Shown here one piece after another: positions 1 to 12,833 of a stretch of DNA of 64,000 nucleotides. Position 1 is the first letter of the stretch. Every line of letters begins with the position of its first letter. The notes under the pieces were generated by a model that did not search any database, was not told the DNA's origin, and was given only the letters and a program-made list of their open reading frames with translations. The position numbers were made by a program, and so were the translations under genes. The DNA is from Asparagopsis taxiformis (Eukaryota; Rhodophyta; Florideophyceae; Bonnemaisoniales; Bonnemaisoniaceae), in assembly GCA_030407315.1 (NCBI GenBank), contig JALQPE010002679.1, positions 39,132-103,131 on the forward strand, given 5' to 3'.

Positions 1-682
1 CTTCAACGTTTGGGATTATCGCTGCTCACTGCGCATCCACAACGCGAAATGACTGCGCCACAACCGATACGCGATGCCCCCGTCTACCGCGCCACCTTCG
101 CGTTTGTCGTCCGAATGCAAACTGCAAACTCTCCCCGCCGCCCCATTCAATCAACAGGGTGATGGGCAACATATACAGCAATCATCTCAAGAAGCTTAAC
201 AGAGATCGCCGCACATGCAGTCCCATGACACTCAGATGCAGCAGCCTTCACATCAATCACAACGTTCTCAACCTCATCCTACATCTCAAATAAATCGACA
301 GCATTAGAATCCTCTGCATGAGATGCAACTGCTTCCTCATCTCCGTACTTTACCGAAGATCCAACAGGGTGACACGCAAAAGAAGTCTTGCATGCAGGCT
401 ATGGGAGGTCCAATAGATATGAAGTCACGGAGGAGTCAAGGTGAGTCGGAGATTGATCGTCCGTCACATATTCAGTCAGATCATCGCGGCTCTGAATTTG
501 ATAGGCAAGACGAGTGACATGAGCTGCCCAGAATTGCTATAGTTGAAAAACATGAGCATCGTAATGAATCCTCCTTGCCACCCGCAAGTCTTTTATCCTT
601 TCTACAGAGAAGTTTTCGAGCTTATTGAGACCTACTCTGTTCGTCAGGAAAAAACGATCCAGCAAGGTATCGGGCTGAAAAC
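1..682 (+). pseudogene. Glutamine-rich coding remnant, broken
   Basis: Read in the frame starting at base 2, this stretch gives a protein-like, Gln/Ser/His/Pro-rich translation with runs such as MQSHDTQMQQPSHQSQ. It is interrupted by TGA near 50, TAA near 201, TAG near 305, and TGA near 515 and 632. No indel is needed to follow the frame to about 680. Each stop is one C-to-T change from a Gln or Arg codon, which fits decay of a Gln-rich protein. It runs off the left edge of the window. No family is recognised. It could instead be chance low-complexity sequence. Confidence 0.3.
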
Positions 683-1928
683 GGCACCCACTGATGGTGA
701 TTGAGAATCTTGTCGCACAAGAAAATTTGAGATGGGAAATTTGGAGTGTGACGCAGTGCTAGAGTTTGCATGATCGAAGAAAATTGCAGTACTGTGCATT
801 AAGAATGGAGGCGGTCTTCGTGCATCAATTGTTGCGTCCATGGAAACATAAAAACGCACTATCCCGACGCAATGTACGATCCTGATGACAAAACACGGAA
901 AATTTGCGTTCATCTCTACGCAGCATCTGGCGTGCTGTATGCCACCATCCAGCGCGTAGCACTGCTTCTGTCGTGCTCTATCGATTCAAAAATGTAACAC
1001 GCATACTATGCGAGATGTAGTACATCTCTATTGCTTCTAGTATGTCTTTTCGCTTGCTAACTAACGTTTCAAGGGCCAAATGTACGATATCAATTGATTT
1101 TTCGATTCCTACTTAACGCACGTTTAAGACGTGTCTTCAGGACTGTCAGGAGAACATCGCTTTCCATTCTGTCTGTAAAATGCCAGCCTGTGATGATACA
1201 TTCGAACAAGTCTTTGAAGAGACTGCTCCTGGGACGGAAATATCTCGTTTATGCTGCTCTCCTGGTAGCGCGGAGGACTTCGAATTTTGATCTGAATATG
1301 GTGAGGGTTACCACCCGTTTAAAGTAGATATTGCAAAGTGCCATTGGTCATCAGCTTTGCAGCATTGGCGACCTGGTGCACAGACGACACATCCTATTCC
1401 GCGCCTTCAAAACTCGCGGTTGGATCTATCAAGATGCACTGAGTGCATCTCGCAGGCTCAATAATACTGCACGAAGATTTGCGACGCAACGAGTGAGATG
1501 AGCACATGTGTTGCCTCAGATTTGTATCCAATACAGCGATGTCTATGACGTCTCGCTCATTCCTCGACTGGCAGCTGGGCATGGTATGTTGCATGCTATT
1601 CGTTTCCCTCACCTGTCGACAAATTGTATTGAATGTGTAATGTGAAACAGTTTACTCCTGCGGTACGTAGCGTTGGTACAACAAGGCTGCGCTTGCTAAG
1701 CATATTTCCGACCAGTGCATCTTGCATGCTCAATATTACTGCACGACTATTTGTACCTTCATTGTGGAAGTGATTTTACTTAAGCCCTGCCCCTCTGCCG
1801 GACAAAACTGCTGTTTCTCTACCAATAAACGTCAACACCCGGTCAAAATCAACAAAGTTTATTGATGTTTGCATCGTCAGCAGCATTCATGGATGGTGAC
1901 AACCAGCGAAAAGAACACAGTGTCGATG
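683..1928. other. No recognisable gene
   Basis: No convincing gene is visible here. A plus-strand frame from about 1075 to 1440 has protein-like composition with TAA and TGA breaks and may be a decayed exon, but no motif identifies it. No repeats or RNA genes were seen. Confidence 0.4.
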
Positions 1929-2760
1929 TTATTGCACTAGCTGATGAGAGACGAAGCGACATATACAATGAGGTACCTGAACCAATTGATCTGTTGCCTG
2001 AGCAGGTGATGGAATTTTACAGTGTGATTTGGGTGGTGGTTTCATTGGAGAGCAATGCGATTGCAGTTGGAGATGTAACAGGATCCGGGTTGGCTCATCA
2101 ATCTCTCTATGCTTTATCTCTGTACAAGCGTGTATAGTAAAGCCTTGTTGATCAACAGCAGCCTGTAGGCTAGGCAATTCCCTTATGTCATGAATTATGG
2201 CAAAGAATGTATCAGAATTGTCAGCGTCACATGCAGTGCGTGCTACAGCTAGAAAATTCGACAGGGATGCGCTTGTTTCGATAGAAGCCAAAAATCGCTC
2301 TCGATGTTTTGGAGGGATTCGACTGCCGATGGGATAAAACAGTGGATTTATTAGCACGGCATCGAATGCTCGGTGAAGCACTTGCGGCAAACAGCCACCT
2401 TTCATATCATGGTTTTAAACATGGCCAGTCACATCATTCAACTGCGAGGTTCGTATTGCGCGCTGCGCTAGTTACTCCTGAAGCACCACTAGGGGGGCAT
2501 AGAAGGGGGAATTAGCCCTGGAAAATAAGATGGAAACGAGGCCTGTACCGGCGCCCAATTCCAATACACGCGGGGTCGATGAGCAATTCAGACGTCGTTT
2601 GGATGCTCAGATGTGCAAGTAAAAGTAGGGAAGAACAAAGGACTCGGTATTGGCACGGTAGATGCGTCGCGCCTGCAGTAAATATACGTTCTGTCGAAGA
2701 ATCAAGTCCAATGTCTCAGCTTTGTACGGTCTGAGATGGGCTGGTAACACGTGCTACGTG
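1929..2760 (-). pseudogene. TrmN6-like (tRNA1(Val) A37 N6) methyltransferase remnant
   Basis: One uninterrupted minus-strand reading frame, with no indels, carries the layout of the TrmN6/YfiC-like SAM-dependent methyltransferases. An N-terminal segment (LLQARRIYRANTESF) is followed by the SAM-binding motif VLELGAGTGLVSIL near 2560-2520. The catalytic motif region is INPLFYPIGSRIPP near 2330-2290, where the family has NPPY. The C-terminal part contains FFAIIHDIRELPSLQAAV. Three in-frame stops break it: TGA at 2607-2609, TAA at 2472-2474 and TAA at 2415-2417. The altered catalytic motif and the stops indicate a dead gene. Intact family members methylate N6 of adenine in RNA, and the family is mainly bacterial. 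A bacterial or organellar origin is inferred, not shown. The last ~45 codons (1929-2080) look unrelated to the domain. Confidence 0.6.
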
Positions 2761-3700
2761 TTGTACAGCAAGGTCGTCGCTTGGCCATGCATCTTCACAG
2801 CGACGTGTATATACATTTGACCCAGTCACCTGCGTGGCATGATTGGATTTGGGCGGGCGATCTGGTGGAGCGGTGCTTGAATATGGGCGTGTGAGCAAAA
2901 GTTGTTGGAAGGCGGCGCATCGCACCTAACAGATAGATTGTGAACGAGCTGATGAGCACTGCATTGGTGGCAACAGCAGGGTACAGGCGAAGATCACAGT
3001 ATCGTTGGTGGCGACAACAACGGAAGAGTGACGAATGGAGAGACCCATAGTTTTTGGCATTCGATCAGATTGCTGCTGCTGCAAAATTATAGGCTGATGA
3101 AGAATATCAACTTCGTTTCTACGACTACTTTCCTGTGCTCTCGTCCTTGCAACGTCATGAGCGCTTGCCCTCGCACGGAGCCATTGGCATCCAATCCACG
3201 CTCTATATCTATCAGCCATGGCATTTGTCTCGCACTTTGCACAGATCCAAGCAACCGGAATCAACAACTACCAGTTCTAAGTGCCGGTCAAAGTTACAAT
3301 TGTATAGGAAAGATGTCTTATGTGGTGGTATTACTACGGAAGAGGGATGTGATGCGTTTGACATGAGGGATTATGCGAGAGTGTGCACGGCACAGAAGTT
3401 AGATAAATAGAAACACGGTGCACATACAATTTTCTATAAAATAAATGAAGTTAATTTCACCGACTGCTAATTGAGGTAGGATCGAGTAGTCTTGGAAACT
3501 ACCAATACGGTTGCAGCCAGACTTGAAGGCAGAAACGAACAGAGCTGTAACAGGCTGTCTAGCGATCATAATGAGCAGGGAAGTGATGTACTTGACATTG
3601 TCAGCGCAATTCCACCCAGTCAGTCAATACCTTCATCGTATTGGACAGAATTCAATCAACTTATAATTAATCAATGAACATCGAAAAAGTTTCAGATTCT
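2761..3700. other. No recognisable gene
   Basis: AT-leaning sequence with only short overlapping ORFs on both strands and no motif I recognise. It ends where the truncated chromovirus pol begins. No target-site duplication or LTR marks that left boundary, so the element was truncated or rearranged here. Confidence 0.4.
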
Positions 3701-3711
3701 GTTTTCGAAAG

Positions 3712-6700
3712 TACGTTCTGTGCATATCGAAATCAGTGGTTCGAGTCTCCGTTATTTCTTCGAAACCAGGTCTCCAAGTCTTGGTTCGCAAGAAGGCCTT
3801 TCTTGAAGGGAAAAACATCCAGATGGCGAACGGTGTCATCAGCGCTCGCACGTTGGTACCATTCGCCGTGGAGGTTGCCAATTTCGGCAACCGAGATATT
3901 CAGTTGCCCAAAGGCATGGTTATCGGTCACACTGAGGGTCCGCCAGCCTCGATACTCACGGTCGGGTCCATAGAGAATGGTCCGAGAGAGGCTAACGACC
4001 CTGAGCGAACCAAAGACCCACGGGTCATCGATAATGCCTTACCGGTTGGTGGCGAGCCACAGACGGGCGAGGCATGCCTTAGGGCAGAACCGGCACCAGA
4101 TTGGCGCCAAGCCTTGTTGGACACTATCGAAGTTTCCAACCCTTCCCTTGGGAAGAAAATCATAGCGATGCTGGAAAAGCACGCGTCGATGTGGAGCGGT
4201 CACCTTGGTGAGATTTCAGCGACGCAGCACCGCATCGACTTGAAACCAGACACCGTGCCAATTCGGCAAGCACCGTACCGAACGGAGCATAAGAATCGAG
4301 AGATTATAGCCACCCAGGTGCGCGAAATGCTTCAGGCCGGCGTCATCGAGCAGGCACAGTCAGAATGGGCGAGCCCCGTTGTGGTTGTGCCGAAAAAGGA
4401 TGGTTCTTCGCGTTTCTGCGTCGACTACTGACGGCTTAACGCCGTGACAGTTAAGGATGCATACCCCATCCCGAGGATGGATGACTGCATCGACTCCCTC
4501 GGTGAAGCATCCATTTTTACCACGCTTGATTGTAACAGCGGGTATTGGCAAATTCCAATCGCCGAGGCGGACAAGGAGAAGACGGCTTTACAGCACACGT
4601 TGGTTCCTACCAATTCTTGCGCATGCCTTTTGGCCTTACCAACGCGCCTGCAACCTTCCAGCGCGCGCTTGACATTCTCCTTTCGGGAGTCAAATGGCAA
4701 TTCTGCCTAGTGTATCTCGACGACGCAATTATCTTCTCGCGAGAAGAAGAAGAACACATTGCGCACATCGACGCCATACTGACCATTCTACGGAATGCAG
4801 GAGTCTCGCTCAAGTTCAAGAAGAGCGAGTTCTTCCGCAAGAGTGTGGATTATCTCGGACACCGCATCCGACCGGGTAATCTCGAGGTCATAACCACTGG
4901 CCTAGATGCGATCCACGGATCATTTTACCCATGAACGCAAACACAGTTACGGAGTTTTCTGGGTTCTTTCAACGTCTACCGACGTTTCGTTAAATCCTAC
5001 GCCAAGATATCTGCGCCGCTCACGGAGTTACTAAAGAAGGGTATGCCTGTGCAGTTGGATGAGCCCTCGGATGCCCAGCTCACGGCATTTAACGAGTTGA
5101 AAAAGGCGCTCGCGTCGCCACCTATCCTACGCCTCCCGCATGCTGGGAAGCCGTACACGCTCGACGTAGACGCGTCGGACGGGCAGATGGGGTGCGCCCT
5201 ATTGCAAGAACAGGAGGGCAAAGTGCTACACCCCGTGGGGTACTGGATCAAAACGCTCACTGACACGCAACGCCGCTACACGACCGTCGTTGTGACAACG
5301 GAGAAGGAATGCCCCTCGTTGTTCTGGGCTATCAGCCTCTTAAGGCCCTACTTAGACGGGGCCGCTTCACCGTCAGAACGGATCATAATTCGCTCACATG
5401 GATCCTGTCCATTACCCCTTCCGAGGGACGTCTAGCACGCTGGAGACTACGGTTGTCGGAGTTCGACTTCGATATTCAATATCGCCCAGGTATTAAGAAT
5501 GTCGTTCCAGACGCGCTGTCGCGGATAGAGACCACCGGCGAAGACTGAACCCCCATCGACGAGGACATACCCACCTTCTCAATCCAAGAAGGGGAGAAGA
5601 CCCACGGGACCTTTACGGAGGATGATGAGTACCGAGTGACAGAAGATATGTATCCGTTTCCCTTGGGCGATGCCGTACCATGTTTTGTCTCCACTCACGA
5701 GTTGGTACCCGAAGCCATCTCGAGGGATGAGTGGATTCAAGCGCAATTGGTTGATGAGTTTTGTCAGACTATGCGCAAACGCATGGATGACGGAGTGGAC
5801 CAGCAAGTGGTTCTTACAGAAGACGGGATCCTCGCGAGGAAATTGCCGGCGCTCGCTCGCCCACAGGTCCTCGTACCCGAATCGCTACGGCCTCGGCTGT
5901 TGCGTAACTATCACTACTCTGCCACCGCTAGACATCCGGGGGTGAGGCGGATGTACGATACTCTACGACAGGGACTTTATTGGCCGACCATGGTCGTCGA
6001 TGCACGCCACCGTGCGCGGATGCAAAACATGCGCCAGGGATAGGATGCAACTGTCCCGCCATACCAACCCCTTGAAGTTGTTCCCGGCCCTTAGGCCACT
6101 TGAGGACGTCTCCATAGACCTCATGGGCCCTCTACCGAAAACCTCCCGAGGAAAGTTACACGTTCTGGTCATCATGGACCGTTATTCTAAGCTGTGCAGG
6201 CTCGTGGCCATGCGCTCGATACAAGCTAGATTGGTTGTGAAAGCCTTTGTGGAGGAATGGGTGTGTTTACTTATGGGGCACCTAAGACTATTTTGTCGGA
6301 TAATGGACCCCAGTTTCGTTCTAAGACCTTCGTCGATGCCTTTGTCATTTTGGGCACCAAGCCGGTGACTACTACTACGTATCATCCGCAGACGAATGGT
6401 CAAGTCGAACGATTCAATAGGACGCTCGTGTCTATGCTGCGCCATTACGTGGCTGAGGATCATCGCAGCTGGGACGAATACTTCCCCGTCCTTGCTTACG
6501 CGTACAATTGGTGCGTGCACCGCTCGACGAATACAATTCCCTTCGAATTGGTCTTGACGCGCGCGCCGCCGCCGATAGGCTTGGAGGATATTACACTCAA
6601 ATTTGATGAAGCCTGGACGCGCGATTCCTGGCGCCGGCAGCTACGTGGATTTTATGCGCGTGCCAACTCCTCGGTTGCGAGAATGCAAGCCCGGTACAAG

Positions 6701-7372
6701 TGCGACTTCGATAAAGCGGTGCGAGCACCAAATCGCCGCATCCGAGCCGGGGACGCAGTCTATATCGACTTGCGCAATACCTCCCAGGAGACGACTATCC
6801 TCGGGCGAGCCCGGAACAAGTTGGATTTCCAATCGATCGGTCCGTATACGGTTATATCTAACCAAGGTCACACGTTTGACATATTTGTCGACGGAATTCC
6901 TGAGAGAATTAGTTCGAATCGCGTACGCCCAGCGCCGAGTCATGGACAGGTGCAGCCGGGTAGCGACGGTAGGGATGAAGGCCGCGAAGCCGCTAATTCA
7001 AGAAGTCAATTGCCGCGTCGCCCCCGGTCGAACGAAGTACAGACGGAACCGGGTTCCGAAGCAAGGCCACCGGAGGATAGGGCCGCCCCGCCATCCGGGG
7101 ATACGGTAGCCGACCCGTCCAATCCCCAAGGAAGCACCCCCGCGCCAATCGTACGCAAAGATTACCCACGGGTAACGCAGGACGAAAGCGAACTGGTCAG
7201 TCCGACGCCGGTCGACGGTGACCCTGAGGAGCACTCCAAGGAGTATACGATAGACGACCTTATCGAGGAATGGGTAGACGAGGATGGCATATCCTACTTC
7301 CGTTTGCGCTGGTTGGGGTACGCCCCCGAGGAGGATACCTGGGAGCCGGAAGCGAACCTTCCCCAGCTATAG
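3712..7372 (+). pseudogene. Chromovirus pol remnant: RT, RNase H, integrase, chromodomain
   Basis: Domains appear in Ty3/gypsy order across several frames. A post-protease linker (3736-4010) is followed by reverse transcriptase with RFCVDY (~4411), LDCNSGYWQI (~4526), MPFGLTNAPATFQRAL (~4622) and the catalytic YLDDAIIFS (~4710). RNase H shows DVDASDGQMG (~5164) and TDHNSLTWI (~5378). Integrase has a degenerate HHCC zinc region (~5915-6040), then DLMGPL (~6118), SDNGPQF (~6297) and NGQVERFNRTL (~6395). The last ORF (6257-7372) ends in a well-kept chromodomain (~7245-7372) containing RLRWLGY and DTWEPEANL. The gene is dead: TGA at 4429-4431 follows CVDY, where an Arg codon is expected, and frameshifts lie near 4590, 4940, 5310, 5550, 6040 and 6260. 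The family copies RNA into DNA and inserts it, and the chromodomain targets methylated-histone chromatin in known chromoviruses. Confidence 0.85.
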
Positions 7373-8310
7373 TGGCTCGGCATCGGAAACGGACCGCACG
7401 TCAAAAAGAGCGCGCTCGTTTCAAACGGCCAAGACACAGCCGGAAGGTAAGAATATTGTTGATGCACGGCGTCCGTTGGATCTAAGTGACGCACTGTCAC
7501 CGGACCTAGATGTCACGCGCTCGTTGGCCGTGGCCAAATGTCAACGTACACACCCAGAGCGATATATCGCTACAAGTGTACGCTGACCACGGCGCGTGCG
7601 CCGTGCCGTAAGGGATGGACGCAGATCGGGCGGGGGCCAATAGAGAATCCAGGGATGTCGACATCCAGGGTGATCGCCCTGACGTATTCTTCCCCCCGGG
7701 TGAATAAGGGTAGGGTCAACAACCCGTCTAAGGTGCGTACCCCCTTCCTGAACCCCCTCTGCCACGTCAAGGGAGCAATCAACGGACCGCGGCCGACTCT
7801 ACAACCATTTCTTCCTAGGAAGGCCCCTGTTCTTCTGCACGTGCACTGTGTACACAGAACTACCCCCTCCTCAATGATCGGAAGCACAATGGACCAATGG
7901 TCGCGACCACCGTCAACGACGCGTGCTTCCTTATAGGAATCGCGTCATGACCGACTACTCACGGCCCGCCGTCCTGCGGCTTCATCAACTCACTCGTGAG
8001 TTCCAGCATGCCTTCATTATCTGTCGTCCCCATGGGGGTTCCTTTATTACGTACGCCACGACACTCTGCGATTCGCAACTTGTGACCGTGAAAGCGGCGA
8101 CGCTTGAACGTGACACTGGCACCCATACCACGGCGCGCAAAGTTCTAGGAAGAGTGAAAGTGGTATCAAGGATTCTGCGCCCTGCCCTAGGGCTTAGTGA
8201 GATTCTGCGCCCTGCCTCCAGAGGGAATGGCTAACCGCAAACCTGATACCCCAAAAGGGGTTAATTGGAAGGAGGGCAGCACCCGGTGATGCGCCTATAG
8301 ATATCTTTGG
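7373..8310. other. Post-pol region of element I, no clear gene
   Basis: GC-rich sequence after the pol stop codon. Overlapping open frames occur on both strands but none has a recognisable motif. The two short repeats of gattctgcgccctgcc near 8170-8215 are the only internal structure seen. Confidence 0.4.
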
Positions 8311-9540
8311 GTTCCATTAATGTAATGTCCATCGTCGTGCGCCAAAATTCGCACTCGTGCGCCTATGAGCACGCTGAACACTGTCGTCGATACGGAGAAC
8401 CTGTTGGTCTCGACCAGATGCACGCCCCCGATCGGACGACGCGTTTAGACTCTAGAGCATCAGATGCGTCACCGCAGGGTACTGGACGTCACGCCAGTTT
8501 CGTGGGTACACTAGAGTACCCACGTTGCTAGCGAGCGGTAACGGCTAGAGAGCGACCACTCTGAGGTACTTTCCACCAGCCAGGGCAAGACGCGAAATTC
8601 GCCCGGAGACTTAGAAAAGTTTCGGTGACCGGCTCCCTGACCAAATTGGCAATGGCAAAAATTTGGTACCCGCAAAATTGGGTAACGTGAAACCTGAGGA
8701 TGAACACAATCACCCTCGATTTACATTAATGTAGTGTCCATCGTTGGGCGTGAAAATCCGCACACGGACGCTCTAGGACATGCCGAGCACCGCTAGCGGT
8801 TCAGAATCCCAATTGGCCTAGGTCCAAGCACTCGCGTCAGGGGTGACCAACCCGTCAGAAATCCGTTTGGGATGGGCGTCTATAGCCGATTACGGCTAAC
8901 TCCCCCAACGTATTCGGAAAGCGCCAACGCCAATGTCGCTAGTGACCCGCGACGCTCCAGTTCAAAGTGATTCCGAGCAAATTGCATTGCGGCCTGGAAT
9001 TCGTCCTTGGACTTAGAAAATTTCGGTGATCCACTCCCAGGCCAAATTGACCACTGCAAAATTTGGTATCTGCGAAAATGGGCAAGATGAAACCTGAGGG
9101 TGAAACACAACAACCTCAGTTTACATTAATGTAGTGTCCACCATTGTCCGTGAAAACTCGCGCACGGGTACTTCTGAGTACGCTGAACATCGCTAGCGAC
9201 TTGGAAAACCAATTGGCCTAGGCCATCACTCATCTCAAGGTCGACTCACTCGAGAGGATTTCGCCTAAGTGAGCGCCCTGTCACTGATGGTGGCCAGCTC
9301 TCCTAACCTGCGCGGAATGCGCGGACGCTATCGTTCCCAGCGGCTCACGACGGTCCTGCCCGTAGTCATTCTGAACAAGTGGCTGCGCGGAACAACAGTC
9401 GTCCCCGGACTTGAGAGTATTTTACGACTTGCCCTCAGAGCAGTGGAAAAACGTATATTATCCGCGATGGGATGCAGGTACCTTGAAATTCTCGACACGC
9501 GTGCGTGGATAGTCGCACAACACACTAACCTCAGTCTGGT
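8311..9540 (+). repeat. ~400 bp tandem repeat, about three degenerate units
   Basis: The landmark CATTAATGTA recurs at 8315, 8724 and 9124, giving periods of 409 and 400 bp. Each unit continues with gtgtcca and a cgtgaaaa-like segment. Units 1 and 2 also share a distal block starting gacttagaaaa with a following aatttggta. The third unit is partial. It lies downstream of the chromodomain and is probably part of the long 3' region of element I. Confidence 0.75.
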
Positions 9541-10172
9541 GGGAATCCTATAGCCGGTTCGGCGCAAGAGCGATTCTCACTCACCGGCTTGCCGGTCAAG
9601 ATTGTCACTGCGGCCATCGAGCCGCCTGACAAAAGCAACGACGTCTGGAAAGAAAGCTTCAATGCGAATTGTGAATTCGATTGAATTTGCGCAATAGCGA
9701 AGGCCGTAGCGACGAGTCGCTCAAGAGCGTAAGGCGACTAGCAGCGAAGGTCACCGCGAACGGCCATTATTATGGCACAACATAGCCCCCGGGGCACGGT
9801 TTCTCACCCACAGGGTGAGTTTTCATCCGACTCCCGAGGGACCTCTTTTGTAGCAAGGGTTAGGCTATGCGTAACTCCTACCCTCGTTGCATAAAGGAAT
9901 TCATCTGGAAACTCAGCTTTATTTTAACACACCTACAACAACTCTGTACGCGGGTATCAACTGTCAAAGGTTACCTTAGGGTATCAGTTGCTACTACACG
10001 CTTTGAACGAGCTGTGACTAACGGCGCGTACAAGTCCGACGAGTCGGCCTGTCCTTGTTAATTGGGGAGCCCACGCTCGCTGAAGGAGATAAGGGTTGAG
10101 CCCTTTTACGCCTTCGGGCGACTCGTTGCCCCCCCGCCACCACGGCGGCAGCGACTGCTGCCAGCGGTGACG
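9541..10172. other. No recognisable gene
   Basis: GC-rich filler between the tandem repeats and the antisense ORFs. No motif, LTR or RNA gene was recognised. Confidence 0.4.
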
Positions 10173-10990
10173 TCATGTTGAGGCGACGCGTGGCGCGCGT
10201 GGGCGATTGAGGGTCTTCAACGACTTGTTCGGACTCTCCACCCGGGGAGACTGCATCGGAGGTTTAGGAGTTGCCTCCTTCATGCCCTCAGACTCTTTTT
10301 CAGTACCCCCAGCGGTGGCGACATCAGTAACACCCGTCGCCGTAGGGGTAGCAACCGCGGAGGTTGGTTTACTTCGCGGCGGGTTCGACTGCAGCCACAG
10401 CCACAGTCGTAGGAACCACCACCGCTGCTGTCGGAGCGGTAGCGACCGAGGTCGTCGCCTTGAAAGCTTCAACTGCCATTGGGTCGGCCGGAGCAGAACC
10501 ACCCGACGCTACCGCATCGGAAGCGCCCCTAGCCGACGGTGTAGGAGCGTTGGTAACGGTCCGCGCGGCCGTAGCCGCACCAAGAGGGGCTGTTATCGTC
10601 TCTTCGGACGTGGCCGCAGGGGCAGTCGCCGCACCCGAGGGTGAAGCGGCGGGGACCCCCCGCCCGTGCAAGAACGCCATACCCGGGAAAGCACGCGAGA
10701 GCGCGTTACCAGGGAGAGGGCGTGACCCTTCCACGTCTGCTTGACGAACACGCAGATGTTATACCGTCATGATGGCGCGCGCGGCCCTAGCGCATATAGT
10801 GCTGGACTGCTGGTGCAGATCCCAGACCTGACAGAGCGCGCTCTGCAAGGCTAACTCCTGTTCCGCCAGATCGCGCGCGTACCCCCAACCGGCTCTTCAA
10901 CAGGTCATCGTGCTTTCGCTTCAGCAACGTATTTTCGGTGATTAACTCTGCTCGCATGGTTTCCTTTTCGCCGCTAGCCCTAGTGGACAT
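10173..10990 (-). pseudogene. Antisense ORF, C-terminal portion (coiled coil plus Ala/Pro/Thr-rich tail)
   Basis: A minus-strand piece starting at 10990 encodes a heptad-like helical segment (EKETMRAELITENTLLKRK). It is followed in shifted frames by an Ala/Pro/Thr-rich, low-complexity tail (10734-10369, then 10502-10173). It probably continues the coiled-coil end of the 11204-12833 product, interrupted by the inverted-repeat-bounded segment 10978-11247. No family is recognised. The direction is opposite to pol of element I. Confidence 0.4.
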
Positions 10991-11247
10991 TTATATGTAT
11001 TTTGAGTACTTTTGGATGTCGATAAGAGTACAAGGGGGTCAAAATCATGTTGAGTGGAGGATATCCGCCCTCGTGAAAATTATTTTTATGTAATAAAATT
11101 TTGAGGGGTCAAAACCATGCTGAGTGGAGGAGTTTAAGAAGATATTGTGATGCTTCCCGGAGCATTCACCTCGTATTTGGAGTATAGAGGGAAGTCAATG
11201 GAATCATCCATACGTGCTCCATAAAACCTCGTAAATGTCCACTAGGG
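10978..11247. repeat. 270 bp segment bounded by a 16 bp perfect inverted repeat
   Basis: CCCTAGTGGACATTTA (10978-10993) recurs as its exact reverse complement at 11232-11247. The intervening sequence is AT-rich and contains two imperfect direct copies of a block starting gggtcaaaa and ending gagtggagga (~11035 and ~11106). It separates two coiled-coil-coding stretches on the minus strand. It looks like a small insertion or a hairpin, but no target duplication could be defined. Confidence 0.5.
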
Positions 11248-12833
11248 TAGCCGTTGCCAAAGCAGCTTCGGCTGATACTCTCGCCGCTTCTCTTTGCGCC
11301 AACCGCTCCCGGCCCGCAGACACCGCGCGCTGGAGCTCTTCCACGCGCTTTTCCAATGCCGAAGCGAGCGCAGTCATGTCGGGTGGGAGTGAACGGTCAG
11401 ACGGCCGCGGCCGGGCAGCCGAGGACGGACCGGCAGAGTCCGCTGGGACGGTCTCAACGGTGTCCATCTCAGCCGACGCGTCTATGGCTGCCGGAGGACG
11501 CGTTGACCTGGGAACCGTGGCGGGTAAGCCCTTTTCTTCCCGCGGGAGGAGAGGACGGCCACCATGGGTCTGATACAATATGCAGTCCTCCACGAGCCGC
11601 CCTAGGGTGACGTAATCCCACCCCCTGGCCACCCAACCTCCCATAAGGGGTTGGGCGGCTGTGTATTCAAGGACCCGGAGGGGGATGCCCAACTCGAGAC
11701 GTACGCCGAACAAGTACGACGACAAGTCGATTGAATGGGAGAAGGGGTCCATCGGTACCCACTTACTTAACCGACGCGTCGGTTCGTATGGAGAATTGGG
11801 CAACGGCACGATGTCAACCGTCTCCCACGGGAAGGTCTCGTGTAAGCGGTAGAAATGCTCCAGCAGCTCGGGCGTGGCATCGCAGCACTCGAAATTGCGG
11901 ATGAGTCCGCTAGGCCAGATGGGTGCCTCGACGCCCAAAGAGCGTATCTTCTTGAACATCTCCTCAGGAACCTGGTGAATGCGATTTTGCGCCACGATAT
12001 TCTCCAACTACGTCGCGGCGTCGCGGCGTAGTAGCACACCCATTCCGTATGGGCCATCTTGTCCAAAACCCTCGCGAGGGTACCCCATTCCGAGCTCACC
12101 AGGTGTGACGCTGCGTAGCGGTACACGAGAGGCATCGTAAACAAGACCTCCCATTCGGGGACTTCCATCCAACGGAGTATGCGAGCATAGTAACGTCGGC
12201 GCAATCTAGTTGGGATACGCACGTATTCTACATCCTTGAACGTGTTGACGTAACCTCGCGGACCCGACCGGAGATGCAGCGGTTGGTTACTTGTTTGGGG
12301 AAAAGTGCGCCGACGTTCGTCGCGATATTCCCCACCCCGTCGCTGGCGAATCCAGTGCACTAGGAACATCGGAGCCATGTCCGCCAGCAGACGAATGTCC
12401 ACATCAGCGAAATCGTCAACCAGCTCCCCAAGTTGGTCCAATTTGATCCAACGGGCGATCATTCGAATCATTGGTTCGTCCTCTGGTTCACTGAGGTGAT
12501 ACACGTCGCTCGGGAAGTTGGCCGGGATGGTGATACGGCATCGGCCATGTTCCATGCGCTTGCGCATTACCTGATCCGCCACGGCGGCTCCGTGAGTCCC
12601 TTTGATACATTCGAACCGTTCCAGGACGGGGCGTCGCAACGGCAAGCGGCCGTACGACTCATAACTGCGGTAATCGGTGCGCGCGAGAGCTCGTGCCCAA
12701 AAGCATCTTGATGATGGATGAAGGGCTGCGTGTGCAGCGCTCGCATCCACTCCACAACTCGCGTCTCATGCCCAAGGGCAACTCCAGCCGACGGGGCTAC
12801 CGAAGAAGCGGCCGGGGGTTTCGACAACCACAA
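11204..12833 (-). pseudogene. Antisense ORF of element I, central domain, unknown family
   Basis: The minus strand carries two long frames, 12750-11767 and 12007-11204, joined by a frameshift near 12000, with further breaks upstream. The translation is protein-like: WMEVPEWEVLFTMPLVYRYA and later IWPSGLIRNFECC, ending in a coiled coil (LEKRVEELQRAV). It lies antisense between pol and the 3' LTR of the plus-strand element. Plant Tat/Ogre elements carry antisense ORFs at this place, so an antisense accessory gene is a reasonable reading. I see no sequence motif tying it to those proteins. A gag gene of an inverted element is the alternative, but no primer-binding site is present next to the LTR in that orientation. 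Confidence 0.5.

Noticed and set aside
1862..2137. Plus-strand 91-codon ORF
   Set aside because: Lies antisense to the TrmN6-like remnant, which has recognisable motifs; treated as its shadow.
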